This document shows, one piece after another, positions 1-5,513 of a stretch of DNA of 5,711 nt; position 1 is the stretch's first letter, and every line of letters begins with the position of its first letter. Location of the stretch: assembly GCA_031281925.1 (NCBI GenBank), contig JAITES010000082.1, positions 1-5,711 of the forward strand. The letters are read 5' to 3'. This DNA comes from Treponema sp. (GTDB lineage: Bacteria > Spirochaetota > Spirochaetia > Treponematales > Breznakiellaceae). The position numbers were made by a program, and so were the translations under genes. Below the pieces are notes generated by a model. It worked only from the letters and a program-made list of their open reading frames with translations. It searched no databases and was not told the DNA's origin.

Positions 1-706
1 TCTCCAGGGGAAGACGCCCCTCCTGCTGCCTTGAAACCAGAAAACTTTCCCTGGTCTCTTCATCGGGGAAGGGAACTCCTACCTTCACGGTGGAAGGGGA
101 ATTAACCAGGCGGGCAGAAAGATCGGAAAGGTTTTCCGTAAGGAGGATGACGGATATGTCGCCATCGGTAAAGATCGGGTTATTGGCCCAGCGGCTCAGG
201 GTAACAAAACAGAAGCGATCCTCCTCGGAAAGCCGGATCAGATCTCCTGCCGGGGCGATGGTTTCCGCATAGTCGATAATAAGCACCATGCGGCATTCTC
301 CGCCCCGGCTATCCGTGAGAATCCTGCGGAGGAAATATTTTTCAAGGTGGGTAAAACTTTTTGTGGGATCGGTAGAGAAAAAATCCGCCGGATCGGTCTC
401 GGGGAAACAGCGGCTCATCACGGAAACATAGTCCCTCTCCATTTCATCGGTACAGAAACTTACCCCGGAAGACCTGTCATAAAAGACAATGATGTTCCGG
501 TTGCCGAAGAGCACCTCGGAAATGTAGTCCTGCATCCTGGCGAAGATAAACTCTCCTTCGTTCTGCTCATGGGGAAGATAGTCCCGTATATTCCCGTGCA
601 GTATATAGAGATTGGCGGTTTTGGAACCGTATTTGTTTGCCAACTCTTCGGCCCAGACGGGCAGATTATCGATGAATTCCTTATATTTGCGGATATATTG
701 TTTCAT
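1..706 (-). CDS. AAA+ ATPase-like protein, N-terminal part (runs off left edge)
   Basis: An open minus-strand frame starts with ATG at 706 and stays open for 235 codons to the window edge, so the C-terminal part is missing. A purine-rich ribosome site (GGGGAGGGGGAC) lies directly before the start, 29 nt after the stop of the preceding lipoprotein gene. No signal peptide is visible, so the protein should be cytoplasmic. The pattern resembles the N-terminal half of large bacterial AAA family ATPases of the Ycf46-like kind. These carry a degenerate ATPase-like domain before an active one. Seen here are NLYILHGNIRDYL (residues 32-44), a strand IIVFYDRSSGVSF (72-84) where a P-loop would sit but with no GKT/GKS, a Walker-B-like LIIDYAE (142-148), a sensor-1-like ILLTENLSDL (187-196) and VPFPDEETRE (211-220). 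A true Walker A motif would be expected beyond the edge. The family assignment is by recalled pattern, and the link to the lipoproteins is by position only. Confidence 0.72.
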   Translation of the reverse strand, partial: MKQYIRKYKEFIDNLPVWAEELANKYGSKTANLYILHGNIRDYLPHEQNEGEFIFARMQDYISEVLFGNRNIIVFYDRSSGVSFCTDEMERDYVSVMSRCFPETDPADFFSTDPTKSFTHLEKYFLRRILTDSRGGECRMVLIIDYAETIAPAGDLIRLSEEDRFCFVTLSRWANNPIFTDGDISVILLTENLSDLSARLVNSPSTVKVGVPFPDEETRESFLVSRQQEGRLPLE

Positions 707-735
707 GTCCCCCTCCCCGGTATTCCTGCGCCCGC

Positions 736-1896
736 CTACTTTTTCTCGGGCAGCAGACTTGAAAGATACCTGCTAAGCTCTTCGCCGTAGCTGTCGCCGA
801 TCTTCTTTTCCGCGGCGCTTAAAGCCCTGTTTTCCGCCTGCTCTACGGAAACATGGCCGGAACGATCATTGATGTTCCAGGGCAGCAACACCGTTCCGTT
901 GTCGGCAAGATTGGCGTCTATATTGTAGCGGACAAATTTATTTGTCTGCCCCGGAAATTCCACCGGTTCCAGGGCGCAGTTTACGTCCAGGACATAACGG
1001 GAATTGCTCTGCCCGGTTCTGAAACCCTGTTTACTTAAAACCTGGGAAAAAGCGCTTTTTATTCTGTTGTTTCTGTCGCCCGAAACATTGACATAGATGG
1101 GGATATTTTTGGTTATCTCCGCCGCGGCCAGACGGTACTCATTGCCTGGTTTGAGGGTTTTAAGATCCACGCCGGAACCTTCCGCCCCCACATAGGAAAG
1201 CACGGAGGCATAACTGCTGTTCATGTCCGCAATGGCCCCGGCAAGCCGGTAGCGGGAATATGCGTCAAGACTGTTTTTTTCCGCGGCCGTCATGGAGGTA
1301 AGCCCTTCGATGATGTCCTGGTTTGTCCTGACGAGGCTTCCGTAACTCTCCCGGGCCACGGTTTTTTCCAGCACCGCTACCGCATGGTAGGTACTCTTGC
1401 CGTCGAACCAGTGATCCTTGATTTCCGCGCCCACCAGGGTATCAAGGGAATTGCTGATGTTCACCGTATTGGTTACATCGGTCCCGCTGGACCAGGACTG
1501 GAGGGAACCGCTCCGGGCCGCCTCCGTATAGGTTTCCACCACCTTCTGATCGGCATGAATATTCTGTCCGAAGCGGGAAACAAGGTTTGCAAACGCATTT
1601 TTTTCCGCGGCAGTCCTGTCGCTCCCGTAACCTGCGGCGCTTACATACTGTGAAGCACTGTAAACCCTGTCAGGACTCCGCACCCACAGAGGCTCCTCGC
1701 CCGGTTTTGCCGTCTCCGCGGAAACAGGGGCCGGCCCCGCGTTTCCGCCGCCGTCCATGGCAGCCAGGGCCGAAGATGCGGCAGCCCCGGCAGCGGCGCT
1801 GCTGTCTCCGCCTGAAGGGGGCGGCGCACTGGCGCAGCCGGCCCATAACAGCATTACTGCCAAGGCCAAAAGCGTCTTTATTTTTATTGCAGACAT
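736..1896 (-). CDS. LPP20-family lipoprotein, large form with Ala/Gly-rich linker
   Basis: This encodes a 386-residue exported protein. The signal peptide (KIK followed by a hydrophobic stretch) ends at LLWAGC, with Cys21 as the predicted lipidation site. The Trp at -3 is atypical. Residues 24-66 form a low-complexity Ala/Gly/Ser/Pro linker, which should hold the folded part away from the membrane. The LPP20-like domain covers about residues 69-180: PLWVRSPDRVYSAS, YVSAAGYGSDRTAAEKNAF, then a strand YHAVAVLEKT. A helical middle part is followed by a C-terminal alpha/beta region (about 264-385, starting IPIYVNVSGDRNNRI) that I cannot assign with confidence. The start ATG overlaps the end of the COG3014 gene by 13 nt and is preceded by GGAGG, so translation is probably coupled. 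LPP20 is named after a Helicobacter pylori lipoprotein. Its biochemical function is not established, and the call here rests on the domain pattern and the neighbourhood. Confidence 0.8.
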   Translation of the reverse strand: MSAIKIKTLLALAVMLLWAGCASAPPPSGGDSSAAAGAAASSALAAMDGGGNAGPAPVSAETAKPGEEPLWVRSPDRVYSASQYVSAAGYGSDRTAAEKNAFANLVSRFGQNIHADQKVVETYTEAARSGSLQSWSSGTDVTNTVNISNSLDTLVGAEIKDHWFDGKSTYHAVAVLEKTVARESYGSLVRTNQDIIEGLTSMTAAEKNSLDAYSRYRLAGAIADMNSSYASVLSYVGAEGSGVDLKTLKPGNEYRLAAAEITKNIPIYVNVSGDRNNRIKSAFSQVLSKQGFRTGQSNSRYVLDVNCALEPVEFPGQTNKFVRYNIDANLADNGTVLLPWNINDRSGHVSVEQAENRALSAAEKKIGDSYGEELSRYLSSLLPEKK

Positions 1897-3197
1897 ATTG
1901 CCTCCGTTAAATTTAATTGATTTCTGAGAACGATCACGTCTTCATACCGGGAACTTGCAATAATCCCGCCGGACGGATCAAGATAATTCACCGTAAAGGA
2001 ATAAATGCCGGGGAGCAGATTTACCCCGCAGATCCAGGCCTTGCCGGGAAAGTAACGGGAGATCCTCAAATCCGCCTGTTCACTGGCTTCCGCATAGATC
2101 CTGTTGGTAAGACCCAAAAGGCTGAACACAAGACTCGCTACACCATCATCCGTCTCATTGGCCGCCGCATCCAACGCGTAACTTGCAAGAGATTTTACAA
2201 GCGCCCGGACTATGGTCTTGAGATAGATCATGTTCTCTTTTTCCTTAAAGGTCTCCCTGGCTACCGCTTCAATATCTTCGAGGAGTTCAAGCCTCTCCCG
2301 CCTTCCGTCATCCAGCACTATCTCCACCTCCTTGATGCGGGAAGGCCGGTATACCATCCTGGGCAGGGATATTTTGACATAATTGGTCAATCCTATGGGA
2401 ATTCTCAGGGTAACCGCCTCCTTTACCGGAGAGAGGCCGGTAAAGGCAATGACGTTGAGCCGTGCATGGCCCTGGGGTATCTCAAGCTCTCCGTCCACCG
2501 ATGCCGGTACGGGGTAATTGTACACCGAAGGCGAATTGGCAAAGGCCAGTTTAAGCCCCTCCTGATCGATCCGCGCATCGTCAAAGAGCCTTTCTCCCCG
2601 GTAAAAGAGAAGCCCCAGATAACGGGCAAGGGCGGAATCGGAAAACTGCATGTTTCCAATATCAGAAGGGGGAATCTCGGTTCCGTTTTCAAGGGCATAG
2701 CTCTGCAGATTGCTTACCGCGGTTCCGTACTTGGTGGAAAGGTAACGGATCTTGTTATTCATCCGCCGGATCTCCACCAGAGCGCCCTCCATGTCCCCCT
2801 GACGGTAATAATTGAGCGCGTTAAAAGTATTTATGTAGATGTCTTCGTAGTCTTCACCGTCATATTCCCTGACCTTGTCGTTTACAATAAAGGTGCCGAT
2901 TTCCTGGGTAATGCTCTTTGCGTAAGCCTCTTCAATGGCCCGCTCCCCGGTCTGCAGAAGTTCTATGGACTCCGCGGTGAGACCGGCATAATGCGTTAAC
3001 ATTCCCTTGTCCAGATAGTAGAGCGGTTTATCAATAGTCCTGTAAAGTTTCTTTTTCTGTTCTTCCAGGTTGTCCGCGGCTTCAAGAAATTCTTCCTGTT
3101 CAGCCAGTTCATCCACACGGCGCTGGGGCGCGGAAGAACAGGAATTCAAGAGAAGAAGCAGAATTAGTACCGGTGCGGCCTGTTTTTTTATCTTCAC
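1884..3197 (-). CDS. COG3014-family lipoprotein with TPR-like N-terminal region
   Basis: This encodes 437 residues from a GTG start supported by GGAGGGG about 8 nt upstream, 21 nt after the lpoB-like stop. The signal peptide MKIKKQ plus a poly-Leu core ends at LLNSC, so Cys20 is the lipidation site. Residues 30-150 are helical and TPR-like. YLDKGMLTHYAGLTAESIEL (61-80) and NALNYYRQGDMEGALVEIRR (126-145) have the typical spacing of small and aromatic residues, and between them is the EYDGEDYEDIYIN signature (111-123). Next come NSPSVYNYPVPASVDGE (221-237), NVIAFTGLSPVKE (248-260), and a helical stretch EDIEAVARETFKEKE (307-321) followed by MIYLKTIVRALVKSLASY. The C-terminus is beta-rich (WICGVNLLPGIYSFTVNY). 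This order matches COG3014 proteins, whose function is unknown but which often lie next to LpoB-like and LPP20-like genes. A scaffold role for the TPR-like part is inference. Confidence 0.83.
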   Translation of the reverse strand: MKIKKQAAPVLILLLLLNSCSSAPQRRVDELAEQEEFLEAADNLEEQKKKLYRTIDKPLYYLDKGMLTHYAGLTAESIELLQTGERAIEEAYAKSITQEIGTFIVNDKVREYDGEDYEDIYINTFNALNYYRQGDMEGALVEIRRMNNKIRYLSTKYGTAVSNLQSYALENGTEIPPSDIGNMQFSDSALARYLGLLFYRGERLFDDARIDQEGLKLAFANSPSVYNYPVPASVDGELEIPQGHARLNVIAFTGLSPVKEAVTLRIPIGLTNYVKISLPRMVYRPSRIKEVEIVLDDGRRERLELLEDIEAVARETFKEKENMIYLKTIVRALVKSLASYALDAAANETDDGVASLVFSLLGLTNRIYAEASEQADLRISRYFPGKAWICGVNLLPGIYSFTVNYLDPSGGIIASSRYEDVIVLRNQLNLTEAICLQ

Positions 3198-3218
3198 CGT
3201 CCCTGCCCCTCCGCCGTA

Positions 3219-3812
3219 CTACCACTTTGCCGAAGGATTAACCACAGTCTTGTTGATATCCGTATTCATCCCGCTCCAGACCCGCTCATTGGTTTCTATG
3301 TCGGTAAGCTCCGCCCGTACCATGTATGAACGGCTGGTTCGGTTCCCCGCCCGGTCAACACTGCTCTTTACCGAACCTGTCAGTATGTAGTCCGCCGCGG
3401 TTTCCATCCCCAGTTCCGGAGCGGTCGCCTCGCTGGAGTTATAGAGCTGGTCCTGCCGCTCCGCCCGGAGCTGTTCACGGGCCTCCCCTCCTTCCACAAA
3501 ACGGAAGATCCCTGAATTGTCCAGCGTTATCTCCATGGTGGAAGAAATAATGGAAGTATTGATGTGTTCGTCACTTTCATTCCTGAAAGTTCCAACCATA
3601 ACCCGCAGGAGCCGCTGCTCTTTCGCATAGGCGGCAATAATGTTTCTGCTGTTGAGGCATTGATCAATAAGATCGTTGCAGACAATTTTAACATCATTAT
3701 TGTTCCAGTACCCGGAAAGATCCTCCTGCGAAGATTCCCTACTGACCTTGGGACCGGAAGCGCAGGCGCTTATACAGAAGGCTGCACCGATAAGGAATAA
3801 AAATTTCTTCAT
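3219..3812 (-). CDS. lpoB: LpoB-like lipoprotein (penicillin-binding protein activator family)
   Basis: This encodes 197 residues. The open frame extends upstream, but ATG at 3812 is the right start: it gives MKKFLFLIGAAFCISAC, a full lipoprotein signal peptide with Cys17, and a GGAGAGGAT ribosome site precedes it. The mature protein matches enterobacterial LpoB along its length: LSGYWNNNDV (32-41), VGTFRNESDEHINT (73-86), the FRFVEGGEAREQLRAERQDQ helix (103-122), GMETAADYILTGSV (135-148) and the ELTDIETNERVW strand (168-179). In E. coli LpoB is an outer-membrane lipoprotein that stimulates PBP1b. Here only about 14 residues separate Cys17 from the folded domain, against a long disordered linker in E. 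coli, so it may not reach a PBP in the same way. The gene begins 14 nt after the stop of the preceding gene, and the ribosome site overlaps that stop. Family call firm; PBP activation in this organism is inference. Confidence 0.87.
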   Translation of the reverse strand: MKKFLFLIGAAFCISACASGPKVSRESSQEDLSGYWNNNDVKIVCNDLIDQCLNSRNIIAAYAKEQRLLRVMVGTFRNESDEHINTSIISSTMEITLDNSGIFRFVEGGEAREQLRAERQDQLYNSSEATAPELGMETAADYILTGSVKSSVDRAGNRTSRSYMVRAELTDIETNERVWSGMNTDINKTVVNPSAKW

Positions 3813-3826
3813 ATCCTCTCCTCTCC

Positions 3827-4651
3827 TTAATTTTCCCCGCCGCTCCCGCTGCATATTGCCAGAGTCCATACAGACAGGTTCGACGGATCTATCCATATTT
3901 CAAGAACATAGAACCCATTCAACGCCCCGGAAGAGACAACCTCATTGACGGTGTCGTTTTTCCTGGTACCCAGGAAACTTCCATTTTCGTCAATCGCGGT
4001 CTGGTTGGAACTGACCGTGCTGGACAAATTCCGTACCAGGGCATAGACCGCAGCCTCACAGGAAGCGGAAACCGCATCCTTTACATTCCGGTGGGGGTTT
4101 GCATAGCCCACACCCGCAGGATAAGACGAGATCCTTTGCGGCGGAACCTCTGTCCAGGAAGGCCGGCCTGAGGAAACAGGATGATCCACAGCCGGCGCCG
4201 AAACAGCATAACGGGTTCGTACCATGACAAGATCCCGGTTTTCAAAAATATCGGCGGACGCGTCATACCTGAGATCCGCCGTGTATTTTTTATAATCTTC
4301 AGTATAGACGAGCCGCTTGTCCGTGGCTATATCAATATCCAGATACCCCAGACCCCTCTTTTCCCTCAGGGCAAAATAGGCCCAAACATGGTGATACATG
4401 GCCGCCTTGCGGGCCGCATCTTCCAGGGCATATTGAATGGCCTCTTCCCGCTTGCTCCGGTGCCCTGCCACACCTATAAAAACCAGTTCCCCGCCACGCG
4501 GAGAAGTGTTCAAAAAGACAGGAGAGGGGAAAAATTCCGCTTCCGTTTCCGTAATCCTGCCTGAAGCTTCCTGCCGGGGAGCGGAAGCGCAGCCTGAAAA
4601 GGCCAGAGCAGAGACAAGAACGGCTAACACAAGACAGCCTGAACGCTTCAA
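3827..4651 (-). CDS. LPP20-like lipoprotein with two tandem modules
   Basis: This encodes 274 residues and is the first gene of the five-gene run. The start is TTG, chosen because AGGAGGAGGAG ends directly before it and because it yields a signal peptide MKRSGCLVLAVLVSALAFSGC with Cys21 lipidated. The F-S-G-C lipobox is of the relaxed spirochaetal kind. Two copies of an LPP20-like pattern can be seen. Module one, about residues 56-150, has LVFIGVAGHRSKREEAIQYA and an AARKAAMYHHV helix, ending in the strand LVMVRTRYAVSAP. Module two, about 165-256, has SSYPAGVGYANPHRNVKDAV and a helix AAVYALVRNLSSTV, ending in the strand GFYVLEIWIDP. Each has the Gly-x-Gly/Ala turn followed by an Ala-rich helix typical of LPP20 domains. 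The sequence is more divergent than the other two LPP20-type proteins here, so membership is less certain. Its function is unknown. Confidence 0.72.
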   Translation of the reverse strand: MKRSGCLVLAVLVSALAFSGCASAPRQEASGRITETEAEFFPSPVFLNTSPRGGELVFIGVAGHRSKREEAIQYALEDAARKAAMYHHVWAYFALREKRGLGYLDIDIATDKRLVYTEDYKKYTADLRYDASADIFENRDLVMVRTRYAVSAPAVDHPVSSGRPSWTEVPPQRISSYPAGVGYANPHRNVKDAVSASCEAAVYALVRNLSSTVSSNQTAIDENGSFLGTRKNDTVNEVVSSGALNGFYVLEIWIDPSNLSVWTLAICSGSGGEN

Positions 4652-4662
4652 CTCCTCCTCCT
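4652..4662 (-). promoter_or_regulatory. Strong Shine-Dalgarno site deciding the TTG start
   Basis: On the minus strand AGGAGGAGGAG runs straight up to the TTG codon at 4651. It contains a full AGGAGG 5 nt before the start. It sits immediately after the U-tract of the upstream terminator, with no room for a promoter between the two. Confidence 0.8.
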
Positions 4663-4709
4663 AAAAAAAAGAAGCCTGCCTGCAGGACTGTTGATACTGT
4701 AGGCAGGCT
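4663..4709 (-). terminator. Intrinsic terminator or attenuator just ahead of the lipoprotein operon
   Basis: On the minus strand AGCCTGCCTACAG (4709-4697) pairs with CTGCAGGCAGGCT (4685-4673). This gives 9 bp, one A-C mismatch and 3 bp closing an 11-nt loop, followed by TC and eight T. This is a standard Rho-independent terminator for minus-strand transcripts. On the plus strand the stem is preceded by A-residues and not followed by a T-run, so it acts in one direction only. It would end the transcript of the 5435-4854 gene. It also lies in the leader of the next gene, so it could work as an attenuator for any transcript that starts upstream of it. Confidence 0.83.
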
Positions 4710-4713
4710 CTTG

Positions 4714-4778
4714 GTAAGGCTGCTGTTCCAAAATTATATCCCTACCGGATTTTAACCGGATTCTGGAACAGCAACCTT
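4714..4778 (-). repeat. Long inverted repeat enclosing a TATAAT
   Basis: The arms 4716-4730 (AAGGCTGCTGTTCCA) and 4764-4778 (TGGAACAGCAACCTT) pair over 15 positions. The single imperfect pair is C-A on the plus strand but G-U on the minus strand, and the stem can extend inwards by a further G-U and three A-U pairs only in minus-strand RNA. The loop holds a direct repeat ACCGGAT (4744-4750 and 4755-4761) and, on the minus strand, TATAAT. The pairing pattern suggests function as minus-strand RNA. No T-run follows, so it is not a simple terminator. Confidence 0.7.
4733..4738 (-). promoter_or_regulatory. Possible -10 element (TATAAT) for the five-gene operon
   Basis: A perfect TATAAT is read on the minus strand in the loop of the 4716-4778 inverted repeat. 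No TTGACA-like hexamer is present at 15-19 nt spacing (the 17-nt position reads ATCCGG) and there is no TGn extension, so this is only a weak candidate. If used, transcription would start near 4726 and pass through the terminator at 4709-4663 before the first gene. Confidence 0.35.
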
Positions 4779-4788
4779 AGATGTAAGG
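4775..4788. repeat. Small inverted repeat CCTTA-GATG-TAAGG
   Basis: A 5-bp perfect stem with a 4-nt loop. Its left arm overlaps the base of the 4716-4778 stem, so the two structures cannot both form fully. Confidence 0.4.
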
Positions 4789-4814
4789 GGGAAATCGGGC
4801 TAGACCGATTTCCC
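4789..4814. repeat. Perfect 10-bp inverted repeat
   Basis: GGGAAATCGG (4789-4798) and CCGATTTCCC (4805-4814) form a perfect 10-bp stem around a 6-nt loop. No T-run follows on either strand, so it is a hairpin but not an obvious terminator. Confidence 0.7.
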
Positions 4815-4816
4815 AA

Positions 4817-4855
4817 GAGCTTGTTCCAAAACTAACCGAGTTTTGGAACAAGCTC
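4817..4855. repeat. Perfect 17-bp inverted repeat at the stop codon of the LPP20 gene
   Basis: The arms 4817-4833 (GAGCTTGTTCCAAAACT) and 4839-4855 pair without a mismatch around the 5-nt loop AACCG. The outer end overlaps the TGA stop codon at 4856-4854. Only TT follows the stem on the minus strand, so it is not a canonical terminator. It could protect the 3' end of the LPP20 mRNA from exonucleases. Its TAACCG(N4-5)TGGAACA half is shared with the 4716-4778 repeat, which suggests copies of one dispersed element. Confidence 0.8.
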
Positions 4856-5435
4856 ATTTATCCACCAGCGCAGCGTCAACATTGTCTTTCTTGAGCTGTG
4901 CGTCCATCATCTTGAGGGCTTCCATTGCCTTGAATTCTGAATACTTTGCAACTTCATTATCCAGAATGGCGGCAGCCTGCCGGGCGGCGTCGGCCTTGCT
5001 CATGCTCATCAGAACATAATAGGAACCGTCTTTACCAACATGCACATCCTCAACCTCAAGACCGCTAAGCTTTGCATCGGTTGTGGTGCGGCTTACCGAC
5101 TGCTGGAAATTGAGAGTCTGTTCACTGCCGGCATTCCCCGCAGACTGGGTAAAATCGGTGATCATGGACTGAACATTGGCGTTCAGCGTCAGGGCGATGG
5201 CTACGGTTGCCCGGTTTTCCGCCATGCGCTGAGACATGTTAAGATCGGCCATTTTTGCCACACCACGGCCGTAGATGGCATCTTCAGACTTGGGGGGCTT
5301 GAGGTACCAGGAAGGGGCGTCTGCAGCCTGGGCAACAGTTTCCTTCTGGACATTATCCGACTTGGGGCCGGAAGCGCACCCGGTGACCATAAAGATGCAC
5401 ACAAAAACCAGCAGAGCAACCACAATTTTCTTCAT
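4854..5435 (-). CDS. LPP20-family lipoprotein, small form
   Basis: This encodes 193 residues. ATG at 5435 is preferred over an in-frame TTG two codons upstream, because AAGGAG (5447-5442) lies 6 nt before the ATG but directly abuts the TTG. The signal peptide MKKIVVALLVFVCIFMVTGC has a V-T-G-C lipobox with Cys20 lipidated. A short linker precedes the LPP20 domain: PSWYLKPPKSEDAIYGRGVA (41-60), then NMSQRMAENRATVAIALTLN (66-85) with the characteristic turn and Ala-rich helix. A strand GSYYVLMSMSKADA (137-150) comes next. The last 45 residues are helical and charged. The gene stands alone, with its own promoter and structured 3' region, and is separated from the downstream operon by a terminator. 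It is divergent from uvrB. A strong promoter and good ribosome site suggest an abundant envelope lipoprotein. The molecular role of LPP20 proteins is not established. Confidence 0.87.
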   Translation of the reverse strand: MKKIVVALLVFVCIFMVTGCASGPKSDNVQKETVAQAADAPSWYLKPPKSEDAIYGRGVAKMADLNMSQRMAENRATVAIALTLNANVQSMITDFTQSAGNAGSEQTLNFQQSVSRTTTDAKLSGLEVEDVHVGKDGSYYVLMSMSKADAARQAAAILDNEVAKYSEFKAMEALKMMDAQLKKDNVDAALVDK

Positions 5436-5441
5436 TTTCAA

Positions 5442-5447
5442 CTCCTT
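5442..5447 (-). promoter_or_regulatory. Shine-Dalgarno site deciding the ATG start at 5435
   Basis: AAGGAG on the minus strand is followed by TTGAAA and then ATG, an ideal 6-nt spacing. The alternative TTG start at 5441 would have zero spacing. Confidence 0.75.
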
Positions 5448-5513
5448 CGCATAGTAGACTTGTTCGAGAACCCGATTGGCTCTCTCGCAATAAATAAACC
5501 CTCTTTAGCACTC

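Noticed and set aside
347..790. Plus-strand open frame of 147 codons opposite the AAA+ gene
   Set aside because: The minus strand gives a coherent AAA-like protein with a ribosome site. The plus-strand translation has no family features and crosses two genes.
1274..1604. Seven-T tracts in the large LPP20 gene as phase-variation sites
   Set aside because: Seven bases is short for slippage control, and the tracts simply encode Glu-Lys-Asn in the AAEKN motifs.
1917..2999. Long plus-strand open frame of 360 codons opposite the COG3014 gene
   Set aside because: It is antisense to a well-supported gene, starts at a TTG without a ribosome site, and its translation shows no recognisable domain. It is a codon-bias shadow.
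3813..3896. Longer N-terminal extension of the LpoB-like protein
   Set aside because: The extra 28 residues overlap the preceding gene and would bury the signal peptide. ATG at 3812 has a good ribosome site.
5460..5474. GTTC-GA-GAAC inverted repeat as a LexA box for uvrB
   Set aside because: The spacing does not fit the LexA boxes I know, and it lies about 160 nt upstream of uvrB inside the leader of the divergent gene. Chance is more likely.
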